A DNA stretch of 64,000 bases, from the NCBI GenBank assembly GCA_016707425.1, contig JADJHU010000018.1:41678-105677 (forward strand), given 5' to 3'. The position numbers and the translations under genes are program-made. The notes under the pieces were generated by a model, which had not been told where the DNA came from, searched no databases, and saw only the letters and a program-made list of their open reading frames with translations. Below, piece by piece: positions 44,027 to 54,299 of the stretch (positions are counted from its first letter, which is position 1; each line of letters opens with the position of its first letter). This DNA comes from Gammaproteobacteria bacterium (GTDB lineage Bacteria > Pseudomonadota > Gammaproteobacteria > Steroidobacterales > Steroidobacteraceae).

Positions 44027-44977
44027 ATGAGCTCAACCGCACCCGCTGCCGCATCTGTCGCATCGGCATCCCAGCCGCTGCAGCTGACGCATCTGCAGCG
44101 TCTCGAGGCCGAGAGCATCCACATCTTCCGTGAGGTCGTGGCCGAGTGCGACAAGCCGGTGATGCTCTATTCCATCGGCAAGGATTCCTCCGTCATGCTG
44201 CATCTGGCGATGAAGGCGTTCTATCCGGCGTCGCCACCCTTCCCGCTGATGCACGTGGACACGACCTGGAAATTCCGCGCGATGTACGATTTCCGCGATC
44301 GCATGGCGCGCGAAGTGGGCATGGAGCTCATCGTGCATGTGAATCCCGATGGCCTGGCCCGGGGCATCAGTCCGTTCACGCACGGTTCGCAGGTGCACAC
44401 GGACGTCATGAAGACTCAGGGGCTCAAACAGGCGCTCGACAAGTATGGCTTCGATGCGGCCTTCGGCGGGGCGCGCCGCGATGAGGAAAAGAGTCGTGCG
44501 AAGGAGCGCGTGTTCTCCTTCCGTTCCGCGCAGCACCGGTGGGACCCGAAGAACCAGCGCCCAGAACTCTGGAACCTCTACAACACCCGCAAGAACAAGG
44601 GCGAGAGCATCCGGGTGTTTCCGCTGTCCAACTGGACGGAGCTCGACGTCTGGCAGTACATCCACCTCGAGAAGATTCCGATCGTGCCGCTGTATTTTGC
44701 GGCGCCGCGCCCGGTGGTCGAGCGCGACGGGACGCTTATCATGGTGGACGACGACCGCATGCCCCTGAAGCCGGGCGAGAAGCCGCAGATGAAGACGGTG
44801 CGCTTCCGCACGCTCGGCTGCTACCCGCTCACGGGTGCCATCGAAAGCGAAGCCGACACGCTGCCGAAGATCATCCAGGAGATGCTGCTCACGACCACTT
44901 CCGAGCGCCAGGGCCGCGTGATCGATCACGATGCAGCGGCCTCCATGGAGAAGAAGAAGCAGGAAGGATATTTCTGA
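44027..44977 (+). CDS. cysD: Sulfate adenylyltransferase subunit 2
   Basis: A 316-residue protein matching CysD along its length: PP-loop SIGKDSSVMLHLAMKAFYPA, HVDTTWKFRAMYDFRDRMA, FGGARRDEEKSRAKERVFSF, and the end TTSERQGRVIDHDAAASMEK and KKQEGYF. It makes adenylyl sulfate from ATP and sulfate with CysN. ATG 44027 follows GGAGAG; ATG 44009 is an alternative. Its TGA overlaps the cysNC ATG by one base. It has a slightly long N-terminus compared with the usual ~302 residues. Confidence 0.97.
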   Translation: MSSTAPAAASVASASQPLQLTHLQRLEAESIHIFREVVAECDKPVMLYSIGKDSSVMLHLAMKAFYPASPPFPLMHVDTTWKFRAMYDFRDRMAREVGMELIVHVNPDGLARGISPFTHGSQVHTDVMKTQGLKQALDKYGFDAAFGGARRDEEKSRAKERVFSFRSAQHRWDPKNQRPELWNLYNTRKNKGESIRVFPLSNWTELDVWQYIHLEKIPIVPLYFAAPRPVVERDGTLIMVDDDRMPLKPGEKPQMKTVRFRTLGCYPLTGAIESEADTLPKIIQEMLLTTTSERQGRVIDHDAAASMEKKKQEGYF

Positions 44978-46884
44978 TGGCTCACAAGTCCGAGCTCATT
45001 GCGAGTGATATCGAGGCCTATCTCAAGGCGCACCAGTACAAGAGCCTCCTGCGCTTCATCACCTGCGGGTCGGTGGATGACGGCAAGTCGACACTCATCG
45101 GCCGGCTGCTCTACGAATCCAAGATGATCTTCGAAGATCAGCTCGCTGCTCTCGAAGCCGATTCCCGGAAGGTCGGCACGCGGGGCGGGGAACTGGACTT
45201 CGCGCTCCTCGTGGACGGGCTCGCCGCCGAGCGCGAGCAGGGCATCACGATCGATGTCGCCTACCGCTTTTTTTCCACCGAGAAGCGCAAGTTCATCGTG
45301 GCAGACACCCCTGGGCACGAGCAGTACACGCGCAATATGGTGACGGGCGCGTCCACCGCCGATCTCGCGGTGATCCTCATCGATGCCCGCAAGGGCGTGC
45401 TGACGCAGACGCGCCGGCACAGCTTCCTGGTCTCGCTCCTCGGCATACGCAAGGTCGTGCTCGCGATCAACAAGATGGACCTGATCGGTTACGCGCGCGA
45501 CGTGTTCGAGACGATCCTGCAGGAATACCGGGATTTCGCTGCGCAGATCGGTCTCGACGACATCACCGCGATCCCGATGTCGGCCGTCTACGGCGACAAC
45601 ATCGTCGAGCGGGGCACGAACATGCCCTGGTATCAGGGCCCGACGCTCATGCACCACCTGGAGACGGTCGAGGTCGGCGACGATCTGCCGACGAAGCCCT
45701 TCCGTCTGCCCGTGCAGTGGGTGAACCGCCCGCACCACGAGTTTCGCGGTTTCGCCGGGCTCATTGCGAGTGGTACGGTACGGAAGGGTGACCGTATCCG
45801 CTCCCTGCCTTCCGGGCGCGAGAGTCGCGTGGCGCGCATCGTCACGGCGGCCGGGGATCTCGATTCTGCGGTGGCCGGCCAGTCCGTGACCCTGACCCTC
45901 GAGACCGAGATCGACGTCAGCCGTGGTGACGTGATCGCCGCCGGGGACGCGCCTCCGCAGGTGGCGGACCAGTTCGAGGCAACGATCGTCTGGATGCACG
46001 ACGATCCGATGCTTCAGGGCCGCGACTATCTCCTGAAGATTGGTGCACGCACGGTGTCTGCGACGGTTGCGCCGCTCAAGTACAAGATCAACGTGAACAC
46101 GCTCGAGCAGACCGCCGGGGAGCGCCTCGAGCTCAACGACATCGGCGTCTGTGAGCTGGAGCTCGACCGCGGCATTCCCTTCGAGCCCTACAAGGACGAC
46201 CATGCCCTCGGTGGTTTCATTCTCATCGACCGCATGACCAACAACACGGTCGGCGCCGGGCTCCTGCACTTTGCGCTGCGGCGCTCGCAGAACGTGCACT
46301 GGCAGGCGCTCGATGTAAACAAGCCGGCACGCGCGCAGATCAAGGGACAGAAGTCCTGCGTGCTCTGGTTCACGGGCCTTTCCGGCGCGGGCAAGTCCAC
46401 GATTGCAAACCTCGTCGAGAAGCGCCTGCTCTCCATGGGCCGGCACACCTATCTCCTGGACGGTGACAACGTGCGCCACGGACTCAACAAGGACCTGGGT
46501 TTCACGCCGCAGGACCGCGTCGAGAACATCCGCCGTGTGGCCGAGGTCTCGAAGCTCATGGTGGATGCCGGGCTCATCGTGCTCGTATCCTTCATCTCGC
46601 CGTTCCGCGCCGAGCGGCGCATGGCGCGCGAGCTTCTCGAACCCGGTGAATTCCTCGAGGTGTTCGTCGACACGCCGATCGCGGTGGCCGAGAAGCGGGA
46701 CGTGAAGGGGCTCTACAAGAAGGCACGGCGCGGCGAGCTCAAGAACTTCACCGGGGTGGACTCGCCCTACGAGGCTCCGGAGCACGCGGAGATGCGCATC
46801 GACACCCTCGAGCTGTCGTCGGAGCAGGCGGCCGACCGAATCGTCGGCCAGCTCGGCGCCGCCGGCATGCTGAAGCGCACATGA
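44977..46884 (+). CDS. cysNC: Bifunctional sulfate adenylyltransferase subunit 1 / adenylyl-sulfate kinase
   Basis: A 635-residue fusion. The CysN GTPase has GSVDDGKSTLIGRLL, DTPGHEQYTRNMVTG and NKMDL, followed by the EF-Tu-like beta domains. The CysC kinase starts near residue 465 with VLWFTGLSGAGKSTIANLVE and has DGDNVRHGLNKDLGF and FISPFRAERRMARE. Together with CysD it converts sulfate to PAPS. Gene order cysD-cysNC-cysQ is retained; no reductase (cysH, cysI, cysJ) is in the window, so the PAPS may feed the sulfotransferase. Confidence 0.97.
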   Translation: MAHKSELIASDIEAYLKAHQYKSLLRFITCGSVDDGKSTLIGRLLYESKMIFEDQLAALEADSRKVGTRGGELDFALLVDGLAAEREQGITIDVAYRFFSTEKRKFIVADTPGHEQYTRNMVTGASTADLAVILIDARKGVLTQTRRHSFLVSLLGIRKVVLAINKMDLIGYARDVFETILQEYRDFAAQIGLDDITAIPMSAVYGDNIVERGTNMPWYQGPTLMHHLETVEVGDDLPTKPFRLPVQWVNRPHHEFRGFAGLIASGTVRKGDRIRSLPSGRESRVARIVTAAGDLDSAVAGQSVTLTLETEIDVSRGDVIAAGDAPPQVADQFEATIVWMHDDPMLQGRDYLLKIGARTVSATVAPLKYKINVNTLEQTAGERLELNDIGVCELELDRGIPFEPYKDDHALGGFILIDRMTNNTVGAGLLHFALRRSQNVHWQALDVNKPARAQIKGQKSCVLWFTGLSGAGKSTIANLVEKRLLSMGRHTYLLDGDNVRHGLNKDLGFTPQDRVENIRRVAEVSKLMVDAGLIVLVSFISPFRAERRMARELLEPGEFLEVFVDTPIAVAEKRDVKGLYKKARRGELKNFTGVDSPYEAPEHAEMRIDTLELSSEQAADRIVGQLGAAGMLKRT

Positions 46885-46899
46885 TGACGGCGCGCAGTG

Positions 46900-47700
<801 letters not shown>

Positions 47701-47734
47701 TGCTGCAGTCCGGGGGGGGCGAACGACAGCGCTG

Positions 47735-48096
47735 CTACTGCACCATGTCGTCCGGACCGAAGTAGGCTTTCATCTCCCTGATGCGCCCCGCGGCGTCGAA
47801 CACCATGGTGTCGATCACGCGCACGGTCATCGGTCCTACCTTGACGCTGAAGGCGACCGCTGCCGCATTGCCATGCGAGCCGCGAACGGGCGTATCGAGG
47901 GTGATCCGCCCGCCGGTCGCCACTGCCTCGCGATAGAAGTCGAGGATCGCCTGGCGCCCACGCCGTGGCGGGAGCCGACCGGGTCTTCGACCGTCGCATC
48001 CTCGGCGTAGAGCGCCGCGATCCCTTCGGCATCGCCCCGATTGAAGGCATCGAGGTAGCTCTGCACGATGGCTTTCATCTCGGCTGAACTAGGCAT
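47735..48096 (-). pseudogene. ksi: Delta5-3-ketosteroid isomerase, with a frameshift
   Basis: Restored, the gene encodes about 120 residues aligning with classical ketosteroid isomerases. SYLDAFNRGDAEGIAALYAE puts a tyrosine at residue 14; DDATVEDPVGS-type sequence EDATVEDPVGS puts an aspartate at 38; VRVIDTMVFDAAGRIREMKA supplies the third acidic residue (Asp99 in Comamonas numbering). One base is missing near 47955, where GVG should continue QAILDFYREAVATGGRITLD. It would shift the delta5 double bond to delta4 in 3-oxosteroids. It converges with cysQ and diverges from TonB receptor 3. Confidence 0.82.
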
Positions 48097-48182
48097 ATTT
48101 CTTGACCATTCCTGCAGCTGGAGGAGCCGCTACCTTAGCGTGCGGGTGCCCGGGCGGCCACTCGAAGCGAAGCCGGAACGCT

Positions 48183-48240
48183 GTTGTGCGAATGCGACAA
48201 CTGGGAATTGCCCTTGACACTGTTGCGCGAGAAGCAAAAC
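48183..48240. repeat. Pair of imperfect 19-bp repeats around a promoter
   Basis: GTTGTGCGAATGCGACAAC (48183-48201) and GTTGCGCGAGAAGCAAAAC (48222-48240) share GTTG-GCGA and AAC ends; the first has inverted GTTGT/ACAAC arms. One lies upstream of, the other just downstream of, the -35 box, as expected for a paired regulator site. Confidence 0.35.
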
Positions 48241-48243
48241 AAT
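48214..48243 (+). promoter_or_regulatory. Sigma70-like promoter for TonB receptor 3
   Basis: A consensus TTGACA (48214-48219), 18-bp spacer and AACAAT (48238-48243). This is the clearest -35 in the window. CAGGAG lies upstream of the ATG at 48275, giving a leader of about 25 nt. Confidence 0.6.
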
Positions 48244-48274
48244 CCGTCCGCGAAAAGCCTTCAGGAGTGATCTC

Positions 48275-50644
48275 ATGACGTTCGTCTCAACTTCGCGCCG
48301 TAGCCGCTATCCATGGCTCGTGGTCTGCGCGGCGGCTCCGTGGTATGGCTCGGCCGTTCAGGCCCAGCAGAATGTGGAGACGACCGCCGGCGGAATTCAG
48401 GAGGTGATCGTCACCGCCCAGAAGCGCGAAGAATCCCTGCAGGAGACGCCAATCGCGATTTCGGCGCTCACCGCCGACGCGCTCGCCGCCCGCGGCATCA
48501 CCGACTACCAGGGTGTGGCCGCGACCTCGCCGAGCATCACCTTCACGGTGTACCCGAGCTCGCCGAACACTTTCATCCTCTACATGCGTGGCCAGGGTGT
48601 GTCGGACGCCATGCAGGTGACGACGGACAGTGCGGTGGGGCTCTATCAGGACGGCTTCTACATCTCTCGGCCGCAGCTCGTCACCTTTGACCTCGCTGAC
48701 GTCGAGCGCGTGGAGGTCCTGAGAGGCCCCCAGGGCACGCTGTACGGGCGCAACACCACGGGCGGAGCGGTGAACCTCATCAGCAAGAAGCCGAGCGGAG
48801 AATTCGGATTCAAGCAGGAGCTCGGCTTCGGCAACAACGGGCGAATCCGTAGCCTCACGGTACTCGACCTCCCGAAGTGGGGCGGGCTGTCCGCGAAGCT
48901 GTCCCTCCTGAAGCGCCAGCAGGACGGCTTCGTGAAGAACATCGGGTCCAGCCACGATTTCGGGGAGGAAGACCAGACGGCGGGGCGGCTGGCGCTGCGC
49001 TGGGATACGGGTGGACCTTTCACGGCGGATTATTTCCACGAACGGGGGGATTTGAATTCGACACCGACCTACTACACGAACCCGGCGCTGGTCGGTCTGA
49101 TTCCGGGATACCGCGACAGCGGCAGGCCCGAGTCCCGCACCTATCGGGCCTTCGATCTCCCGGAGAGCAAGGGCAAGTTCGAGACGCACGGCCTGACGCT
49201 CGCCTGGAACGTGAATGACGCGCTGACGCTGAAGTCACTCACCGGCTATCGGGACATGAACGTGGTGTATCAGCAGGATTATGCGGACACTTTCTTCGTC
49301 GGCTTCCGCAGTTACGACGACGTCGGCTCGCATCAGTTCTCCGAGGAACTGCAGGCGGTGGGGAGTCTCCTCGACAAGCGGATCGACTATGTGGCCGGTC
49401 TCTATTACTTCGATGAGTCCGTGCGGCACTACGAAACGGTACGGATCAGCAACGTCCTGAATCCGTACCTGCCTCCGGGCACGCTCATGATGAGCAAGGA
49501 CCGCAATGTCGGGGGAGAGTCCAAATCCAAGGCGGCCTATGCCCAGGTCACCTGGACACCGCCGGTCATGAATGACCGGCTGTCGCTGACCTTCGGTGCC
49601 CGCTACACGCAGGACGATCGCTCGGCGACGAGGACGCAGCTGAACCAGGCACTCGTGCCTCCCTACGGGTTCATTCCGATCGGAAGGGAACCGGCCCCGG
49701 GTCTCATCAACGCGAACTCGGTGAAGTCGAGCCGCTTCGACCCGTCGTTCACGGCAAACTTCTCGTGGACCGACGATGTGAGCACGTATCTGCGGGTGGC
49801 CACGGGCTACAAGGCCGGCGGATCGAGCGAATCCGTGGACATCGGACAGTTCGGGCACACGTTCAAACCGGAGGACGTCAAGGTCTTCGAGCTGGGACTC
49901 AAGTCCTATTTCCTCGACCGCCGGGTGCGCGTGAATGCGGCTGTCTTCGACAGCAAGTTCGATGACATGCAGATGTTCTTCACGACCAACCCGATCGATA
50001 CCTCGATCGTGCTGGCGATCAACGCGGGCAAGGCGACGGTGCGAGGCCTCGAGCTGGAGACGCTCTGGCAGCCGGTGGAGGACCTGAGCTTCAACCTCGA
50101 CTACACCTACCTCGACGCCAAGTTCGACCGGGTGCTCGCGCCCGCGGGCACCATCTTCGATCCGGCGGTGAATCCCTATTCGCCATTTCGCGTGGGGCAG
50201 GACATCACGAAGGTGTTCGTCATGCCCTACGCGCCGCAGAACAGCCTGAATGCGGGAGTCAACTGGACCTTCCTGAAGCTGGAGAAGGGTTCGCTCACGG
50301 GCATGCTGAACTACCGGTGGCAGGACAAGGTCTTCGACACGGCTCCTGCAGGACCGGCGGTACCCGGGCGCAACTTCTACTCGCGGCCCGCCTTCGGTCT
50401 TGTGGACGCGCGCCTCTCCTGGAAGACGGAGCTGGCCAACGAGAACCGTGTCCGTGTGGACCTCTGGAGCAAGAACCTCACTGACCAGAAGTGGCGGGCG
50501 CAGGTGATCGGCCAGGGCAGTCCGATCGCGATGCCAGACCCGAATACTGGATATACCACGGCTGCGCCTGCGGGCTGGACCTCCCAGGCAGCCACGTGGG
50601 CGGAGCGACGGACCTACGGCGTGAATTTCGTCTACGAGTTCTGA
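48275..50644 (+). CDS. TonB-dependent outer-membrane receptor 3
   Basis: A 789-residue receptor: signal peptide to about GSAVQAQ, IQEVIVTAQKREESLQETPI, plug motif DVERVEVLRGPQGTLYGRNT, and a barrel ending TYGVNFVYEF. It has its own promoter and stands alone between the ketosteroid isomerase and the convergent DUF1254 gene. A steroid-type ligand is suggested only by the neighbours. Confidence 0.93.
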   Translation: MTFVSTSRRSRYPWLVVCAAAPWYGSAVQAQQNVETTAGGIQEVIVTAQKREESLQETPIAISALTADALAARGITDYQGVAATSPSITFTVYPSSPNTFILYMRGQGVSDAMQVTTDSAVGLYQDGFYISRPQLVTFDLADVERVEVLRGPQGTLYGRNTTGGAVNLISKKPSGEFGFKQELGFGNNGRIRSLTVLDLPKWGGLSAKLSLLKRQQDGFVKNIGSSHDFGEEDQTAGRLALRWDTGGPFTADYFHERGDLNSTPTYYTNPALVGLIPGYRDSGRPESRTYRAFDLPESKGKFETHGLTLAWNVNDALTLKSLTGYRDMNVVYQQDYADTFFVGFRSYDDVGSHQFSEELQAVGSLLDKRIDYVAGLYYFDESVRHYETVRISNVLNPYLPPGTLMMSKDRNVGGESKSKAAYAQVTWTPPVMNDRLSLTFGARYTQDDRSATRTQLNQALVPPYGFIPIGREPAPGLINANSVKSSRFDPSFTANFSWTDDVSTYLRVATGYKAGGSSESVDIGQFGHTFKPEDVKVFELGLKSYFLDRRVRVNAAVFDSKFDDMQMFFTTNPIDTSIVLAINAGKATVRGLELETLWQPVEDLSFNLDYTYLDAKFDRVLAPAGTIFDPAVNPYSPFRVGQDITKVFVMPYAPQNSLNAGVNWTFLKLEKGSLTGMLNYRWQDKVFDTAPAGPAVPGRNFYSRPAFGLVDARLSWKTELANENRVRVDLWSKNLTDQKWRAQVIGQGSPIAMPDPNTGYTTAAPAGWTSQAATWAERRTYGVNFVYEF

Positions 50645-50680
50645 TCGGATCTCTGCTCGGGTGCCAGGGCGGCTGCAGGT

Positions 50681-52192
50681 TCAGCGGCCGCCCCTGGTAC
50701 GCACGATCGACGGCATCGCGTAGCTGCCATCGATCAGCGGGGCCATCGGCCCGTAGAAGCGCGCGGCCAGCTGGAATCCCCCCTCGCGCGGGATCGGCAG
50801 CCAGTTGCGTGCCTGCTCAGGGTCGGTCGGACGTCCGGACTGGAGAAAGAAGACCACCCGCCCGTCGCGCTGCGCATAGTGGCCGGCGTTCAGCAGGTAG
50901 CTCGTGACGCTGTAGCGGTCGATCGGGTTGGCGATGAAGTAGCCCTGAGCATCGTAGACCGGCAGCTCCCAGAATTCCGTCACGGGCGGCAGAGCCGCCA
51001 GGTCGAGCGTCAGCGTGTAGCGGTAACGGCCGTCGAGTGGACGGCCTTCGCTGTCGCGGAACACATAGGCGATGCTGTGTGACTGATAGGGCACGGGTGT
51101 GCCCCAGGCCACGTCGTCTGCACCGGACTTGGCGACGTAATCCAGGTCTTCGTAGAAGAGGCTCGACTGGAGCCGCCAGCCGTTCATGTCGATGAGGCTG
51201 GCTTCGAAAGCCTGCTTTGCCCGCTGTCGCGCCTCGTGAAACCCGCGCTCGAGCGCCGCGCGCTGCCCCTCATCGAGGCGCGCAGGATCGAAGATGACGC
51301 CGTCGCGCAATCCGATGCGCCCGAGCCGTCGCAGCGTCTCGACTTCCTTGAGCGAGTCGCTGCGCTTCGTCAGCGTCGGATCGTTGATGGCGAGACTCAG
51401 CAACTGGAGATAGTCGATGGGCGTCATCGAGCGGGCGATGTCGATGATCTGGCTCATGCGCGGGAAGCTCCGGTAGCGACCCTTGACGATGGGCTGGGCG
51501 GCGATCGGCGGCACATGTCCGTCGTGCGCGCCCCAGAGCGACAGCGGCGCTGCGACGACGCCGTCCAGTACCCGGCGTGCCGCCTGCATGTCCTGGTCGT
51601 CGCGCGTGGTGACAGCGACGCGCACCGCGAGGGTGAAGGAATCGGATGTTGCCCGGACCACTTCGGTGGCGCGGAAACCGGCAGGCAGCCGCCCGCGCCA
51701 ATGCGGACCGACGAGCAGGTAGCGTTGCGCGTCGTTGCCGGAAAACTGCGACCCTGCCATGAAGAACCACTGCGCGTTCTGGTCGCCCGCCTGCACGCTC
51801 CAGTAACGGCCATCGGTGACCCTGGCTGCCTCGATGACGACCGGCTCCATCGAGACGTCGAAGGCGCCCCCGGAATAGAGCGTCGAGGCGTTCAGGGTGG
51901 TGGCGTAGCGCACGCTGGCATCCATGAGCTGGTAGAGGGCCTGCATGCGATTCACGCCGCGATAGGCAGGCTGGCCGTCGAGCTGCGTGTAGACGTAGCG
52001 CAACTCGTAGAAGCCTGCGATGTTGAGCCCCCAGTAGAAGGCATCTGCCGAGAGTGCGGCGATTTCATCGGCGGAGAGTGCCGGATCGATCAGAGCGGGC
52101 GTCGCCGCGCCCCCCGAGGCAGGCAGGGGCTCCGCGCCGAGGCACAAGATGGCCGCCAGCGTGAGGTTGACGATAGTTCCTGTCATGCGCAT
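50681..52192 (-). CDS. DUF1254/DUF1214 domain secreted protein
   Basis: A 503-residue protein with a signal peptide (TIVNLTLAAILCLGAEPLPA). The N-terminal DUF1254 part has ADAFYWGLNIAGFYELRYVY; the C-terminal DUF1214 part has the canonical DSEGRPLDGRYRYTLTLDLA, LPPVTEFWELPVYDAQGYFI and GRPTDPEQARNWLPIPREGG. It is the classical form of the domain seen in the four divergent relatives elsewhere in the window. ATG 52192 is chosen because GGAGG lies 7 nt before it; 52198 would overlap the hydrolase stop. It is the last gene of a minus-strand operon. The function is unknown. Confidence 0.85.
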   Translation of the reverse strand: MRMTGTIVNLTLAAILCLGAEPLPASGGAATPALIDPALSADEIAALSADAFYWGLNIAGFYELRYVYTQLDGQPAYRGVNRMQALYQLMDASVRYATTLNASTLYSGGAFDVSMEPVVIEAARVTDGRYWSVQAGDQNAQWFFMAGSQFSGNDAQRYLLVGPHWRGRLPAGFRATEVVRATSDSFTLAVRVAVTTRDDQDMQAARRVLDGVVAAPLSLWGAHDGHVPPIAAQPIVKGRYRSFPRMSQIIDIARSMTPIDYLQLLSLAINDPTLTKRSDSLKEVETLRRLGRIGLRDGVIFDPARLDEGQRAALERGFHEARQRAKQAFEASLIDMNGWRLQSSLFYEDLDYVAKSGADDVAWGTPVPYQSHSIAYVFRDSEGRPLDGRYRYTLTLDLAALPPVTEFWELPVYDAQGYFIANPIDRYSVTSYLLNAGHYAQRDGRVVFFLQSGRPTDPEQARNWLPIPREGGFQLAARFYGPMAPLIDGSYAMPSIVRTRGGR

Positions 52193-52194
52193 GG

Positions 52195-53127
52195 TCATGC
52201 CTCCAGTGCGGCCCTGAGATCGAGCCCGATATCGGCGATCGCGCGTGCGGCTACCGGCGTGACATAGGGCATGCTGAGAAAGCCGTGCAGCATGCCGAGG
52301 TAGCGGCGCGCCACCACCGGTACGCCAGCTGCGCGCAGGCGATGCGCATACGCTTCGGCCTCGTCCCGCAGAGGATCGCATTCGGAAGTGATGACGGTCG
52401 CCGAGGGAAGCCCCGCGAGGTCGGGCGCACGCAGTGGCGAGGCGTGCGGATCGGCTGCCTGCCGCGGATCGCCCAGGTAGCACTCGTGGAACCAGCGCAT
52501 CATCTCGCCGGTGAGCAGGTGACCCTCGGCGAACTCGCGCGCAGATGCGCTTTCCCCGGCGAGATCCGTGGCCGGATTGATGAGTACCTGGTAGGCGAGC
52601 GCGGGGCCGCCGCGATCGCGGGCGAGAATGGCGACCACGGCGGCGAGCGTGCCTCCGGCGCTGTCACCGCAGACCGCCATCCGTGCCGGATCGATGCCGA
52701 GCTCCGCGGCACGCGTCGCGAGGTCGGCGGCCGCGGCGTAGCAGTCTTCGAGGGGTCCCGGAAAGCGCGTCTCAGGAGCCCGGCGGTACTCGACCGAGAC
52801 CAGTGCGCAGCCCGATGCACGCGCGAGACTCCGGCACAGCGGGTCGTGCGTCTCGAGATCGCAGAGCACGAAGCCACCCCCGTGGAAGAACGCAACCACG
52901 GGCAGATCGCTCGCGGCGACCGGCCGGTACAGCCGGGCGCGCAGCGTGGTCTCTGCGCCGCGCACGGCGAGGTCGCGCACTTCGTGCAGCACTTCCTTCG
53001 CCACCGGCGGCAGCGGGCTTGCAGCGAGTGCCGCGCGCAGGCCCGCCGCGCCCATCCCGGGCGGCGGGGGCCGCAGCTCGAAGCCCGGGAGCCCGAGCAG
53101 TGCATGAAAGTCTGGATCGACAGGCAT
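52195..53127 (-). CDS. Alpha/beta hydrolase (hormone-sensitive-lipase family esterase)
   Basis: A 310-residue HSL-family esterase: oxyanion motif FFHGGGFVLCDLETHD, nucleophile elbow VCGDSAGGTLAAV, and catalytic Asp/His in ECDPLRDEAEAYAHRLRAAG and YLGMLHGFLSM. It hydrolyses short acyl esters, possibly acetylated or esterified substrates of the pathway. ATG 53127 follows GGAGGG; an upstream start at 53178 is possible. It lies between the LuxR and DUF1254 genes in one minus-strand operon. Confidence 0.9.
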   Translation of the reverse strand: MPVDPDFHALLGLPGFELRPPPPGMGAAGLRAALAASPLPPVAKEVLHEVRDLAVRGAETTLRARLYRPVAASDLPVVAFFHGGGFVLCDLETHDPLCRSLARASGCALVSVEYRRAPETRFPGPLEDCYAAAADLATRAAELGIDPARMAVCGDSAGGTLAAVVAILARDRGGPALAYQVLINPATDLAGESASAREFAEGHLLTGEMMRWFHECYLGDPRQAADPHASPLRAPDLAGLPSATVITSECDPLRDEAEAYAHRLRAAGVPVVARRYLGMLHGFLSMPYVTPVAARAIADIGLDLRAALEA

Positions 53128-53158
53128 GGCAGGGTCCCTCCGGTTCTCGGGTGGCAGC

Positions 53159-54295
53159 TCAGCCGAGCGCGGCGACACTCCTCAGGATGGCCCGCACGAG
53201 CTTGGTCTGGCGGTCGATGCCGGTCTTCGAGAATATCGCCCGCAGGTGCGCGCGGGCGGTGTTCAGGCTGATGCCGAATGCGGTGGCCGCCTCCTGGAGG
53301 GTCTGGCCGTTCGCGAGCGCGAGCGCGAGCTGCGCTTCCTTCTCCGTGAACCCGAAGAGCTGCCGCACGCTCGCCGTCGACGCGTCGCGCGCTGTGGATT
53401 CGGCGCTCAGGAACACGGCGACCGATCCGGCCATCGGACTCGCGGGCTCCCGGACTCGGGACCAGCCGGGACGGATGATCATGCCGAGCCGACCTTTCCC
53501 CGGGCTGCGCTGCAGGCGAATGGCCTCGACGATCCCGGGATGCCCGGTGCGTCCGGCCTCGAGGGCGCGGATGAACGCCGCGCGGTAGCGCTGCGCATCA
53601 TCCGGGTTCGCGAAGACGAGGCTTGCATCGGTGAGCGTAATACCATCCTGCTGACCGAGGATCTCCTGGGCGAGCGCGTTCGTATGCACGACGTGGGCGT
53701 TTTCGTCCAGGATGATGGTGGCGAGCGTGAGGTCAGCCATTGCATCGGCGTAGATCCCGCGCTCGGTGCGCACGAGGTCGAGCTCGACATGGGTGCGGAT
53801 CGCCGCCCGCAGGTGCGGCACCAGCAGCTCGCAGTAACGCCGCGCGGCGATGCCGAACTCTCCCGTCTGCGCCGAGCGGCACAGGCGGAACTTGACGTAG
53901 TACCGGCCCGGTTCCCGCAGATCGATACCGAGGTTGTAGATCGAATCGACCGGCTGCATGTAATCGCGGTAGAACTCGCTTGTCTCGAGCCGCTCGCGAC
54001 CGACGAACTCGTGCAGCGTCAGCACCCGCCCCTCGGGCAGATGCACGAAGGGGTCGAGGGCGAAGTACCGGTCTCTGTAGGCCGCGGTGCCTTCGGGGTG
54101 AGCGCCCCACGTGTACATCAGGCCGCTCTCACCGATCGCGGGCGAGCGCAGGACCAGCGTCGCGTACCTGGCCTTGAGGCGCCGACCGATGACACCGAGG
54201 AACTCCCGCCAGGTTCCCGGTTCCAGCACGCCCTCATGCAGCAGGAGCAGCAGATCACTCAGCTCCTGCAGGTCGGGGCGCACAGGCTTCATCAT
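53159..54295 (-). CDS. LuxR family transcriptional regulator
   Basis: A 378-residue regulator with a C-terminal LuxR helix-turn-helix: LFGFTEKEAQLALALANGQT, LQEAATAFGISLNTARAHLR, AIFSKTGIDRQTKLVRAIL. The long N-terminal part has a PAS-like segment (LATIILDENAHVVHTNALAQ) and no receiver domain. ATG 54295 lies 4 nt after the CoA-ligase stop, so regulator and ligase are co-transcribed. It likely senses a pathway intermediate. Confidence 0.86.
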   Translation of the reverse strand: MMKPVRPDLQELSDLLLLLHEGVLEPGTWREFLGVIGRRLKARYATLVLRSPAIGESGLMYTWGAHPEGTAAYRDRYFALDPFVHLPEGRVLTLHEFVGRERLETSEFYRDYMQPVDSIYNLGIDLREPGRYYVKFRLCRSAQTGEFGIAARRYCELLVPHLRAAIRTHVELDLVRTERGIYADAMADLTLATIILDENAHVVHTNALAQEILGQQDGITLTDASLVFANPDDAQRYRAAFIRALEAGRTGHPGIVEAIRLQRSPGKGRLGMIIRPGWSRVREPASPMAGSVAVFLSAESTARDASTASVRQLFGFTEKEAQLALALANGQTLQEAATAFGISLNTARAHLRAIFSKTGIDRQTKLVRAILRSVAALG

Positions 54296-54299
54296 GATG

